In this document: positions 1-8,190 of the stretch, piece after piece
Layout: every line of letters begins with the position of its first letter
How positions within the stretch are numbered: the first letter of the stretch is position 1
Translations under genes and position numbers: made by a program
The notes under the pieces: generated by a model
What the model was told of the DNA's origin: nothing
The model's database searches: none
Seen by the model: the letters and a program-made list of their open reading frames with translations, nothing else
Assembly (NCBI GenBank): GCA_013695395.1
Contig: JACDAP010000616.1
Coordinates: 1-24,322, forward strand
Direction: 5' to 3'
Length of the DNA stretch: 24,322 nt
Source: Solirubrobacterales bacterium
Lineage (GTDB): Bacteria > Actinomycetota > Thermoleophilia > Solirubrobacterales > Solirubrobacteraceae

Positions 1-288
1 TATGAAGGTTTTTGGCTTCGCCCAGATAAAGCTAGAAGAGGAGATTTTGATTGGCAGAGTAATTCTGCTGAACAAGTCATTGGTTCTCTTATGACGCTAT
101 GCAACCTATTCCAAAAGCAACAAGTTGTAAAGCAGCAACCTTCACAACGGGTTCCTGGGTATGCTTTTGCGGGAATGAAATATGTGAAAGGGAAGAAGGG
201 GCAACATTCACAGGACGCGCTTGCACACGCAGTTTATTACGCCGTAAAAGTGTTACGGGCACTCCCTGTATCCGTGAAGCGAGACTAA
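1..288 (+). CDS. RuvC-like Holliday junction resolvase, 3' end (partial)
   Basis: The frame is open from the first base of the window to a TAA at 286-288, giving 95 residues of a gene that begins outside the window. The last third reads GMKYVKGKKGQHSQDALAHA followed by a hydrophobic helix. This resembles the C-terminal helix of RuvC-type RNase H-fold resolvases, where an acidic residue in a (H/S)xxDAxxHA context completes the metal site. Such enzymes cut branched DNA during phage recombination or clear branches before packaging. Only the tail of the fold is visible, so the family call is an inference; another RNase H-fold nuclease is possible. The last 200 bases lie antisense to the WhiB reading frame, which is unusual. 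The ATG at 91 is only internal, because the frame is continuous upstream of it. Confidence 0.55.
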   Translation, partial: YEGFWLRPDKARRGDFDWQSNSAEQVIGSLMTLCNLFQKQQVVKQQPSQRVPGYAFAGMKYVKGKKGQHSQDALAHAVYYAVKVLRALPVSVKRD

Positions 289-499
289 TCTTTTCTCGTT
301 CTCTTTCTGTAGTTTCTCCCCAAACTCCTAGTTCATGGTGTTTTATAGCATATAGTAAACACTCGTCTGTTACCGGGCAATTTAAACATATGCGTATAGC
401 AGCATAAGCTTCTAAACCGTAGTAGTCATAAAAAAGACTAGGAGACATACCTACACAATGTCTATCTGGATTTTTCATCCAAGAAAGGTTTTCTCTCAT
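89..499 (-). CDS. WhiB-family iron-sulfur transcription factor
   Basis: This 136-residue protein carries the full WhiB signature: Cys15, then Cys38-x2-Cys41-x5-Cys47, which would bind a 4Fe-4S cluster, followed by the turn G58-VWGE and a charged helix (TTEREREK). WhiB proteins act with the primary sigma factor in actinobacteria, and phage copies such as WhiB of TM4 are known to interfere with host WhiB2. A regulatory role, or a role against the host, is therefore likely. The conserved core ends near residue 75. Residues 68-136 are extra and lie antisense to the resolvase end, so this tail may be non-functional read-through of an ORF without an early stop. The start shares CATG (497-500) with the divergent gene. 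An alternative start is Met8 (476-478), which keeps Cys15. Confidence in the family is high and in the exact ends moderate. Confidence 0.9.
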   Translation of the reverse strand: MRENLSWMKNPDRHCVGMSPSLFYDYYGLEAYAAIRICLNCPVTDECLLYAIKHHELGVWGETTEREREKISLASRIQGVPVTLLRRNKLRVQARPVNVAPSSLSHISFPQKHTQEPVVKVAALQLVAFGIGCIAS

Positions 500-755
500 G
501 TTACATCCAATCGGAACTAGAGTTAAAACTGTTCCATCTTTAAATACTTACTCCAGTCGAACTGGTATTATAGTAGGTATTTATAATGATGGAACAGTAA
601 TAGAATATGGTGTTAACTTTCAACTTCCTGTATTAGCTACTAAGCCACAAATAGCAAATGCTAGAGCTAAGGCTTGGTTTATACCTACAGAAATAGATGC
701 TTATCTCAATATGCCACAAGCTGAAATACGCTTTGGTGGCTCTGTAAGAAGTTAA
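498..755 (+). CDS. Small beta-rich protein of unknown function
   Basis: This 85-residue protein starts on an ATG whose first two bases are shared with the divergent WhiB start codon. AAAGG at 484-488 lies nine bases upstream and acts as a ribosome binding site. Residues 5-40 (GTRVKTVPSLNTYSSRTGII and the following VGIYNDGTVIEYGV) look like a small SH3/KOW-like barrel with alternating hydrophobic residues. There is no catalytic motif, signal peptide or membrane segment. I do not recognise the family. Its divergent, start-overlapping arrangement with WhiB suggests shared control, but that is inference. Confidence 0.7.
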   Translation: MLHPIGTRVKTVPSLNTYSSRTGIIVGIYNDGTVIEYGVNFQLPVLATKPQIANARAKAWFIPTEIDAYLNMPQAEIRFGGSVRS

Positions 756-778
756 GCACTATTTAGCCATCCTGTCAA

Positions 779-814
779 CCCTAGGCTATAAGAGCGCACC
801 AGGGAGCCTATGGG
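779..814 (+). other. Imperfect stem-loop in the 756-897 spacer
   Basis: CCC TAGGCT (779-787) can pair with AGCCTA T GGG (805-814), giving nine pairs with one bulged T around a 17-base loop. It lies in the untranslated stretch between two plus-strand genes. No T-run follows, so it is not a standard terminator. Its role is unknown. Confidence 0.35.
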
Positions 815-841
815 AGAGCCTCTGACCAGGGGAAATGCCAC

Positions 842-858
842 CCTACCTAGGAGGTAGG
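842..858 (+). other. Perfect 7-bp hairpin CCTACCT-AGG-AGGTAGG
   Basis: Inverted repeat 842-848 and 852-858 with a 3-base spacer, ending two bases before the LexA-like box at 860. It could be a DNA palindrome for a protein or an RNA hairpin in the leader of the next gene. No poly-T follows. The 756-897 spacer holds no credible gene. Confidence 0.4.
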
Positions 859-859
859 A

Positions 860-873
860 TCGAACAGGTGTTC
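860..873. promoter_or_regulatory. LexA/SOS-like box TCGAACAGGTGTTC
   Basis: TCGAAC-N4-GTTC matches the Gram-positive/actinobacterial LexA half-sites (consensus TCGAAC-N4-GTTCGA) except for the last two bases (AC). It sits 25 bases before the start codon of the 898 gene, a place suited to repression. The same core, in the opposite orientation, occurs at 24250-24263. A phage-repressor operator is the alternative. Confidence 0.5.
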
Positions 874-897
874 ACAGTTTCACAACGAAAGGTAATT

Positions 898-1092
898 ATG
901 AACAGTAAATTGAATGCACAAATTATAGCTAATTACGTCATGGAACATAAAGAATATGATAGAATGAGTAAATGGCAAGCCTGTGTAGAAACAGCATATT
1001 TAATTGCTACTAATCCATCTGTACAAGAATCATTATTTAAAAATACTATTTGTAAACAATGCTCATCTGAAATTGTAGAAAAGAAAGCTTAA
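898..1092 (+). CDS. Small unknown protein, possible SOS-controlled gene
   Basis: This 64-residue protein starts at the ATG at 898, chosen because GAAAGG at 887-892 is well placed; the frame is open upstream to 835 but without a ribosome site. The body is helical and mildly charged (MNSKLNAQIIANYVMEHKEY). The C-terminus has a single CxxC pair (CKQC) followed by a charged tail. One CxxC alone cannot build a zinc ribbon unless the protein dimerises. A LexA-like box lies in its leader, so damage-inducible expression is possible. Its stop codon overlaps that of the convergent late operon (TTAA at 1089-1092), with no terminator between them. The family is unknown. Confidence 0.7.
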   Translation: MNSKLNAQIIANYVMEHKEYDRMSKWQACVETAYLIATNPSVQESLFKNTICKQCSSEIVEKKA

Positions 1093-1322
1093 TTAGCATC
1101 TGCTACATCTTGTTTCACTTCTACACGAGCAGCTTGCCACGCAGACCAATGCCCACTAACTAGTGCCCATAAAGATAAAGCAGAAACATACTGAACAGAA
1201 CTAACCCAACCGGTTGCAATAGATACTGGGATCATAAATAACCAGAAGATTACTAGCCAACCATTAACTTTGCGCATGAAGATTGGATCACCTTGAACAG
1301 ACGCCCAAAGAGATTTAATCAT
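1089..1322 (-). CDS. Small two-helix membrane protein
   Basis: A 77-residue protein at the far end of the late operon, joined to the preceding gene by an ATGA stop/start overlap, which implies translational coupling. Residues about 21-39 (GWLVIFWLFMIPVSIATG) form a clear membrane segment, and residues about 42-60 probably form a second. The N-terminus is basic and the C-terminus charged. It follows the largest virion-protein gene, so it could be a virion-associated or host-membrane protein. A second holin or a superinfection-exclusion protein is possible, but the sequence shows nothing specific. Confidence 0.7.
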   Translation of the reverse strand: MIKSLWASVQGDPIFMRKVNGWLVIFWLFMIPVSIATGWVSSVQYVSALSLWALVSGHWSAWQAARVEVKQDVADAN

Positions 1323-4300
1323 TGTTCCCCAGCCATTCTATTGAACATATCTTGTCCAGTTGGGGAGTGATAAGGGCTAACGTATCCCTCTTTAAAATCA
1401 ACGCCAGGCAAGCTTTGTGCAGCCTGTAGGGCAGCTTCTAATGAAGTGTATTCAGCGACTACTTGATCGGTAGCTTGATCCCTAATCCTGTAGGTATAGT
1501 CATCTGTCACAGAAATAGAATAACGATCTTGACTATAGTTGAACTGCTTAATAGGATCATCAATTAGTTCATCTCTATTAGTATTCTGTTGCTGAGACTG
1601 TTGCCTAGTAGATACAGGTCGAATAGGTAATCCTAAACCAGTTAACCTCTCATTGAGACGGTTTTCCATAAAGCTTTGGTTAGGGTTAGGATTTAGGATC
1701 TCAGTGTTAACATCCCCAATTAGGGGTAGGTTCTCCATAAGATAATCCCATCCTCCACCCTGGATAGGCTTATTATCAAATAGAGTTCTACCTGTAGCCA
1801 ATTCGATAGGAGCCTGAGCAATAGGGTTAAGGTTACCTAGAAGATTTCCACCAAATTCTCTTGCACTTCCAGATGAAAGAATGTCTAAGGCGCCGAAAGG
1901 TAAGATATCAGCAGTTACAGCCCACGGCTCTTCCTCATCAGTAATCATACCGTGACCAATATCCTTAATCCAATCAGGGGTATTCATTGAATTGAAGTTA
2001 TCTGCCGATGAACCATCATTGTACTCCATGAAACGGCCGACCGTTGAGAAATAATGAGGATTAGTTAAAGCTTGTTCTAGTAGAACAGGTACAGCTTTAC
2101 GAATGTAAGTATAGAATGGGAAAGCTAGTGCTTTAAGGTGCTTCTCCCACGGCATCAATGCAGCATAGTCAAACTTGTAATGATTGACTCTCCAAAGAGC
2201 AGCATCTTCTGCACGCTGTGTAATAAGGTCTAAATCTCTTATACCCCTCTTATAGAGAGCTCTAGCCTCTTGCCTGTAGGCTTCTGTAAAGTGAACAAAG
2301 CGAGGGATCATTTCTCTTGTATCTGCTATTTCAGTAACTTTACTAGTAACACGTCTACCTAGACGCCTAGGGATAGCTCCAGCAGTTAGTGACTCATAAG
2401 TACCTAGATCAATAGCAAAGTAACCAGCATCAGCATTCCGTTCAAACATAGTGTACATATCATTGAACGATGGTTCTATACCCGGTACAACTTTAAACGT
2501 AGCCTTTAAGCCAGCCTTGTTTTTAGTATACTTAGCAAGGATCTCCCCATAAGCTGTAGGATTAATATCGTCCAATAGCCCCATTGCTACGTCACCAATC
2601 ATATTCTTAGCATGGAACCCAGGATAAGGAATAGTTATGGCCGCCTTGATCTTTGTAATTATTCTTGCGTATGCACGCACAAAACCTTTATATTGAGAAG
2701 GAGTCCAACTAGTAATATCATTGAATTTTTCTATGATATCCCAAATTGGCTTAGGTACATAGAAAGCATCATTACCTTTAAGCATCTGTCTGAATGATTC
2801 CGGAAGCATATCGGGATCTACCTTCTTAAGACCCCTTTTAACTAAAGCTTTCTCAGGAATCTTTAGAGATGGGTTTCCGCTACTAACTGAATAATTCTTA
2901 ACTAGGTCTTCTCTGAATAGAGCTCTAACTGTATCTCGCTTAGACTTAGTAAAGCGCATCAATAGATTATCGAAGGCACTAGTTAAAGGATGCAAACCAT
3001 CTGAGATAGCACGTTGAATGTTGTATTCACCTGCGCCTCTAACGGCTGAATTATTAATAGCTTCCTTCCGCTTTGTTTTAAACTCTCCCTTAGCAGCTTC
3101 TGTACCTCGTCTATTATAGATAAAAGTATAATTAGGATCATATGTATTTTTAGCGCTTTCAGGTCCTCTTACACCTGAGATAACTTCATCATAATACATA
3201 TCTTTATATCGAGCTTGGACCCAATCTAATCCAGCTTGCATTCTAGGATCCGAATAAGATCCTCCTGCGGCTCGAACTAATTGAATGTCATCAGCTTCAG
3301 CTTTACTATACTTACGACTAAAATTTCGAAGATCGTCCTTAAACTTTTCGATACCTCTTGAACCAAGAGCACGAGCACGTCCAGTTTTCATACCAAACAC
3401 ACCAGGGAACATTCCTTCAAATGTATGTTGTGTCCAGTCATTAGCACTATTTGGGAATACAGTATCTAGTTTAGTTCTGGCCCAAGAATATGCTCTACCA
3501 GGAGCTTTAAACGGAATAGTCTTGTTACCTACACGAACACCAAGAGTTCTGTAGGTAGGATTAGAAGCCGCTTCAAAGACTGCTTGCTGGAAAGGCTCTA
3601 GTTCTACAGCATATTTAGCTCTAACATCATTGAGAACATTATCAATTAGTTTTCTATTCGGAAGAGCAGCAATTGCTTGAATAATTTCATCTGTAGTAGC
3701 TGTAGCAGGGAGACCCTTTTTGATAAGTTCATCCGCAAGCTTATCAAAGAATTCCGCATAGTCAGGAATATAGTTACGCAAAGCATCTACTGTAGATCCA
3801 TTAATTGTAGAACGCCTATTCCAAAGATTATCTACTTGAGTACGAAATCTTTGAGTAAGCCGCTCTTCCATAGCAGTAGAAGTATTATTAGCTACCTGAG
3901 AAGGCCAAGTACGATTGTTCATTAATTGAACTCCCCTACTTCCTCCTTCAGCAGTTTCCAATATGGAACGGTTAATTAGCTCTACTGTAGCTTCTTCCAT
4001 ATGCCTTGTTAGAGCACCAGGATTAGCCTGATAATAAGGGCTATTAGCAAGTAGTCCAGACGTCGCATTAAAGTTCTCGGTAGTATCTGTAACTGCATTT
4101 TTAAAGAGATTAGTAAATGTCTCTTCGGTTGCATTCCCGCCACCACGAATAACATTTGGTGCTGCGGGCATAACAAAGTTTAAAGGATCTAAAGCCAACT
4201 CACCTGCTAGACCTACACCTCTAGATAGCCAACTTTCAGCAGTTGGGTGAGCTTCTTCAAAATCTCGAAGCATTTGAGAACCAGGTCTAGCTTCATTTTC

Positions 4301-4945
4301 TTTAAAGGTTTCGTATACTTCACCAAAGCCAGTTTTATTTTCTCCGGTAAGTCCTCGACCTACACCGCCCCAGAATGTTCCAAAATCTTCTACCGCTCTT
4401 TGAGGAGAAGCATCAAATCCTGGCTCAGGATTTTCCATAAGACTTTGTAAGCCTTCGCTAAGACCATACATAGGACGACTTAATAGATCTATTCCTCTAC
4501 CTACAATAGAACCTGCGAAACCTTCATCAGCGGAACTAATCAACCCTGCATTAGTTAGGTCGTTTCCACCTACAGCATTCCATACGTCACCAGTCCAGGG
4601 ACGATCTTCAGAAGGAGCAGTTTCTTGATTAGCCCTGCTAATTGCTGCCTGTTCGAGATTGTTATCCTGATAATCTTGTACTAAAGTATCATAAGTATTT
4701 TTCCAGATATCTGTTACTGCTTGACCAGTGTAACCTGATCTTCCTCTACCCGGTATATTACCTACAGCTCTATTGTAGTTTCTAGTAGTAGACGCTTTAA
4801 TATTAGGGGAGCCTCTAGCAATGTTACGAACACGTTGTCCTACATCACTATGGGCAGCCCTATTACTTGAAACTCTACGAGTCCATGATCGTCCTCGACG
4901 ATTACCTAAGAGACGATTGAAACGATCAATTGCATCTTCAGCCAT
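1319..4945 (-). CDS. Large internal virion / DNA-ejection protein candidate (1208 aa)
   Basis: The largest gene of the window, starting directly on the ATG after the preceding stop (TAAATG). The N-terminal ~110 residues are Arg/Asn/Gly-rich and basic. Most of the rest is predicted helical. Near residues 945-985 lies WEKHLKALAFPFYTYIRKAV, an FPFYT-x-x-RK pattern that I associate from memory with very large phage internal or polyvalent proteins; this link has not been checked. There is no visible lysozyme, protease or transglycosylase motif. Size, position at the end of the virion gene block and lack of a tape measure fit an ejection protein like P22 gp16 or T7 gp16, which enters the cell with the DNA. 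That role is inferred from position and size, not from homology I can show. Confidence 0.8.
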   Translation of the reverse strand: MAEDAIDRFNRLLGNRRGRSWTRRVSSNRAAHSDVGQRVRNIARGSPNIKASTTRNYNRAVGNIPGRGRSGYTGQAVTDIWKNTYDTLVQDYQDNNLEQAAISRANQETAPSEDRPWTGDVWNAVGGNDLTNAGLISSADEGFAGSIVGRGIDLLSRPMYGLSEGLQSLMENPEPGFDASPQRAVEDFGTFWGGVGRGLTGENKTGFGEVYETFKENEARPGSQMLRDFEEAHPTAESWLSRGVGLAGELALDPLNFVMPAAPNVIRGGGNATEETFTNLFKNAVTDTTENFNATSGLLANSPYYQANPGALTRHMEEATVELINRSILETAEGGSRGVQLMNNRTWPSQVANNTSTAMEERLTQRFRTQVDNLWNRRSTINGSTVDALRNYIPDYAEFFDKLADELIKKGLPATATTDEIIQAIAALPNRKLIDNVLNDVRAKYAVELEPFQQAVFEAASNPTYRTLGVRVGNKTIPFKAPGRAYSWARTKLDTVFPNSANDWTQHTFEGMFPGVFGMKTGRARALGSRGIEKFKDDLRNFSRKYSKAEADDIQLVRAAGGSYSDPRMQAGLDWVQARYKDMYYDEVISGVRGPESAKNTYDPNYTFIYNRRGTEAAKGEFKTKRKEAINNSAVRGAGEYNIQRAISDGLHPLTSAFDNLLMRFTKSKRDTVRALFREDLVKNYSVSSGNPSLKIPEKALVKRGLKKVDPDMLPESFRQMLKGNDAFYVPKPIWDIIEKFNDITSWTPSQYKGFVRAYARIITKIKAAITIPYPGFHAKNMIGDVAMGLLDDINPTAYGEILAKYTKNKAGLKATFKVVPGIEPSFNDMYTMFERNADAGYFAIDLGTYESLTAGAIPRRLGRRVTSKVTEIADTREMIPRFVHFTEAYRQEARALYKRGIRDLDLITQRAEDAALWRVNHYKFDYAALMPWEKHLKALAFPFYTYIRKAVPVLLEQALTNPHYFSTVGRFMEYNDGSSADNFNSMNTPDWIKDIGHGMITDEEEPWAVTADILPFGALDILSSGSAREFGGNLLGNLNPIAQAPIELATGRTLFDNKPIQGGGWDYLMENLPLIGDVNTEILNPNPNQSFMENRLNERLTGLGLPIRPVSTRQQSQQQNTNRDELIDDPIKQFNYSQDRYSISVTDDYTYRIRDQATDQVVAEYTSLEAALQAAQSLPGVDFKEGYVSPYHSPTGQDMFNRMAGEQ

Positions 4946-7387
4946 TTATTTTTTCCAAGATTTTCCAGCTAGACGCTTTTTAGCTAGTTTTTGAATAGGA
5001 CTACCATAAGTTTTCTTATTCGTAGGAGTCTTTGATGTATAGGCCTTAGGACTAAATGCTTTAGAATTGGACTTTGGCTTAGATGAATATGTTCTAGCTA
5101 GAGATTTACCGTTAGCTTTAATCTGCCTAGGCATTCTAGGTTGCCTCGGGTATTGAATATTAGCAAAGGAAGAAATTGGTACAGATTCACCAAAGTATCC
5201 TGGAATTTGATCAGTAGAACCAATAGGGTTTTCATCTAATGGAGCAGGTATACCTACTTGACTAGCAATCTCATCTGCATAAGTAGAGTTAGTTTCTCTA
5301 AGTTGTGAACCTTCAGAGGCTGTATCTCTAAGAACATCACTTACAGGAGCAGCAGTTAATTGTGGGTTCATACCCATACTCATTTGTTGAGCAGCAGAAA
5401 GACTAAGAATGGAAGCATTCATTTCATCTTGTTCCTCTTGTGAAGGAACATCTGCTGTCCAATAATTACCGCTGCCTTGATTGTATTCATCCCCTAATCC
5501 AGATGCGTTTTGATCGTTTCTAAGCTGCTGAGCACTCTGTTGCTGTAGGAATCCTAGAACATCTTTCCTAAGAATACTCTCGTCATTAGCATTATCTGCC
5601 CAGTTAGTATTTAACTCTTCTTGGGAGATTAAAAGATTAGCTCGTTCTCTTTGTTCCTGAGCTCTATCCCACTTACCCTGCATATCAGATATATTATCAG
5701 GAGTATCAATTCCATTAGCATTAAAAATATTATCAACAAGGGCCTGCTGATTTTCTGGCATTTCAGTATAGGCGCCTTGAAGAAACATATTAGTATATTC
5801 TGGGTTAGCTAACTGATTAACAGCCATTTCTCTAACTTCGTCGTCTGTCCATCCATCAGATTCAACAGCATCAGGATGGGTATTATTTGCATCTATACGT
5901 TCTCTATATGAAGCAATTCTCTGTGGAATAGTTGGAATCTCACTAATAGGCATTGTTTCCAAATTTTCTATTGGAGGCAGCATTTCAAGTATTTGTTCAT
6001 CTGAAAACTGGCTACTAAAAGTGGGAACTTCTTCTTCCTCTTCTTCTTCTTCGGGGGCATCTTCTGGCCTGGGCCCAAATCCTCCAATTTGGTTAGATGC
6101 CCAAATATTGAAGTTTTGAGTATTATCACCCTGAGAACGGTTAGCAGGATCATATGCCTTATGAAATGCTGCTGTAGCTAAATCCATTCTTGCTTGTGCT
6201 GCTTCAGAGGGTACTAAAGTTGGAGCTACAAATTCTGGATCTTGATGCCAATATTCTACTTCATCTTCCGTTTCAGGATTATCTCCTCGAATGATTCCTC
6301 GTTGTGCAGCTAAGTCTTCCATACTAAGATTAAATCGTTCAGGAGCCGCTGAATTCCAAGCTAAGTTACTTTCATCATTTAGATTAGCTGCTTCGACTTG
6401 ACCAGTTAGATTATCAATCTCATCTTCCGCAGCACCTTCAAAAGCAGCAGGTCTTGGATTACGAATAAGAGCACCAAATACTGCTGGGTTATCTCCATAC
6501 TTTTCTAAGATAGATCGTGCCCAATCAGGATGATATGCAGTAGTAGTTCCAGTAGCTTGTGAACCTACCTTTTCAAATTCAGAAAATTGAGTTTTACTAT
6601 CTCCCCATTCTCCATCTCCTGAATCTCTTCCACCTCCTCCTCTTCCACCACCATATCCTCCTCCCCCTCTTCTTCCTCCCCCTCCGCCACCACCACCAGA
6701 ACCTCCACCACCAGTAGCTCCTAATGGAATAGTACCTGAAGCAATACCCGCTTGTAAACTAGCAAAATATGCTTGTTGAGCTTCTTGTTGCTTTGCAAAC
6801 CATGCCATATCAGTAGCTTCATTAGCATCTGATGTTTCATCCATTTGAGCCATTCCACCCGCATATGATGAAAATAGAGGATCTTGTGCAAATAATGCAG
6901 CATTAGGATCATTAGGATCATAATTAGTGCCATAAAGGTTTTCCATCCATTCAGCACCCGCACCTAGAATATCTCCTGAATTTTCAGCATACATAGCTTT
7001 AACTTGTTCCATTAAAGCCTGAATATCCACACCTGTACCTGCGGAAGTTTGAGCTAAAGCTAACAAAGCTAAAGACTGTTCAACAGGCATACCTTCTTTA
7101 ATAACACCTTTAGCAATTAATTCTTGTAGTAGAGGAGTTTGCGGAAGAGAAGCCAGAGTAGATGCGGGAGCACTAGAACCACCTGATCCTCCGCCACCTG
7201 AATTTCCTCCACCACTGTATCCTCCCCCTCCACCACTATTTCTATTTGATAAACCTCTAGTATTAGCTGCCGGAGTATATGGCGTCTTAGTATAAGGCTT
7301 TCCTAATGCTTTAGGTTGAACGACATAAGGATCACGACCCCTAGACGCATTCTTTCCCCATCCCCAATACGGTTGTCCCCAAGCCAT
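4946..7387 (-). CDS. Glycine-rich, acidic low-complexity virion protein (813 aa)
   Basis: Three zones are visible. Residues 1-85 are Gly/Ser/Pro-rich, with near-pure Gly/Ser around 50-73. A second Gly/Arg block lies at about 223-257. The long middle is Glu/Asp/Asn/Gln-rich, with a run of eight Glu near residue 440. The last 60 residues are strongly basic (Lys/Arg/Ser). No enzyme motif is seen. It sits between a basic disordered protein and the 1208-residue protein, so it is probably a disordered virion or ejected protein. The basic tail could hold DNA or the partner protein. The Gly runs appear on the plus strand as a C/T-rich tract around 6600-6715. Confidence 0.8.
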   Translation of the reverse strand: MAWGQPYWGWGKNASRGRDPYVVQPKALGKPYTKTPYTPAANTRGLSNRNSGGGGGYSGGGNSGGGGSGGSSAPASTLASLPQTPLLQELIAKGVIKEGMPVEQSLALLALAQTSAGTGVDIQALMEQVKAMYAENSGDILGAGAEWMENLYGTNYDPNDPNAALFAQDPLFSSYAGGMAQMDETSDANEATDMAWFAKQQEAQQAYFASLQAGIASGTIPLGATGGGGSGGGGGGGGRRGGGGYGGGRGGGGRDSGDGEWGDSKTQFSEFEKVGSQATGTTTAYHPDWARSILEKYGDNPAVFGALIRNPRPAAFEGAAEDEIDNLTGQVEAANLNDESNLAWNSAAPERFNLSMEDLAAQRGIIRGDNPETEDEVEYWHQDPEFVAPTLVPSEAAQARMDLATAAFHKAYDPANRSQGDNTQNFNIWASNQIGGFGPRPEDAPEEEEEEEEVPTFSSQFSDEQILEMLPPIENLETMPISEIPTIPQRIASYRERIDANNTHPDAVESDGWTDDEVREMAVNQLANPEYTNMFLQGAYTEMPENQQALVDNIFNANGIDTPDNISDMQGKWDRAQEQRERANLLISQEELNTNWADNANDESILRKDVLGFLQQQSAQQLRNDQNASGLGDEYNQGSGNYWTADVPSQEEQDEMNASILSLSAAQQMSMGMNPQLTAAPVSDVLRDTASEGSQLRETNSTYADEIASQVGIPAPLDENPIGSTDQIPGYFGESVPISSFANIQYPRQPRMPRQIKANGKSLARTYSSKPKSNSKAFSPKAYTSKTPTNKKTYGSPIQKLAKKRLAGKSWKK

Positions 7388-7390
7388 TAT

Positions 7391-8182
7391 TTACCTCTGT
7401 TGAAATCTTTGTTGAGCTAATCTTTGAATCATCTCAGGAGTTAATGAAGTTCCTGTACGTGGTCCTCTACCAAGACGCTGACGTTGAAAGCGACCAAATG
7501 TTCCGCCTCTTCCAGCAGATGTAAAAGAACCTGCATTTTGAGGATTTAATCCACTAGAACCTGCTCCTACTTGTGGTTGTGCTGTAGGAGCTACAACTGG
7601 TCTAGATACTCCTACTTGTGGTGCTCCCGAAACTCCCCCAGTTTGAACACCAGTTCCACCTGAACCACTAGTTGAACCTCCACTTCTAGGACTACCACCA
7701 GTAAATACACCACCTGCACTTCGTGTAGTAGGAGTCCTATATGCGGTTTTAGCAGCAATAGCTCCCGGACCTAATGTTTTAGTTCGACTAAATGGTTTAA
7801 CAGCTACATTACCTCTTAATGCTTTAACTGGGCTATATGCAGCAGGTACTTTAGTTGGGAAGTAACTTGGCATTGCATTAGGATTAGCTGCAACTTTAGA
7901 CCTACTACCAGGTTTAATAGCAATATTAGAAGCTAAAAGCTTTTGAGCAGTCCTAGCAGATTGTGAAAGAATAGAACTTTCAGAACTAGGAGGAGTAGGA
8001 TTAGACGGAGGTCCGCCAGAAGTCCTTGTTGAAGGCTTACTATAAGTTCTTCCTGATGATGTAGCTTTACGAGGTTGAACAGAACGATTACGATTACTCG
8101 ACCCTCTACCCCACCCTCTTCCACTATAATTAGAAGTAGTTCTCTTAGATAAACTTCTACCAGCTTTTCCTTCAGTAATCAT
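7391..8182 (-). CDS. Basic, disordered Gly/Ser/Thr/Arg-rich protein (263 aa)
   Basis: The ATG at 8182 starts a protein almost wholly made of Gly, Ser, Thr, Pro, Ala and Arg, with no hydrophobic core. The end is QRLGRGPRTGTSLTPEMIQR followed by a Gln/Arg tail that may form a helix. The first 60 residues are Arg/Ser-rich and could bind nucleic acid or the phosphate backbone. It lies three bases before the Gly-rich 813-residue gene and shares its composition (GR and KP patches), so the two may work together in the virion. The family is unknown. Confidence 0.75.
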   Translation of the reverse strand: MITEGKAGRSLSKRTTSNYSGRGWGRGSSNRNRSVQPRKATSSGRTYSKPSTRTSGGPPSNPTPPSSESSILSQSARTAQKLLASNIAIKPGSRSKVAANPNAMPSYFPTKVPAAYSPVKALRGNVAVKPFSRTKTLGPGAIAAKTAYRTPTTRSAGGVFTGGSPRSGGSTSGSGGTGVQTGGVSGAPQVGVSRPVVAPTAQPQVGAGSSGLNPQNAGSFTSAGRGGTFGRFQRQRLGRGPRTGTSLTPEMIQRLAQQRFQQR

Positions 8183-8190
8183 TATTTCTC

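Noticed and set aside
99..407. 102-residue plus-strand ORF
   Set aside because: It is an alternate frame across the resolvase end and WhiB core, with no ribosome site and implausible protein text.
842..875. tRNA-like T-arm text (GGATCGAAC) on either strand
   Set aside because: The flanking five-base stems do not pair and no acceptor stem or anticodon arm fits; the LexA-like reading explains the sequence better. The same holds at 24248-24263.
3285..4450. Three plus-strand ORFs of 67-89 residues inside the 1208-residue gene
   Set aside because: All are antisense shadows of a clearly coding minus-strand frame, with Ser/Arg/Ile-rich shadow composition.
6600..6720. C/T-rich tract, considered as a DNA repeat or triplex element
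   Set aside because: It is fully explained as the complement of Gly and Arg codons in the 813-residue gene.
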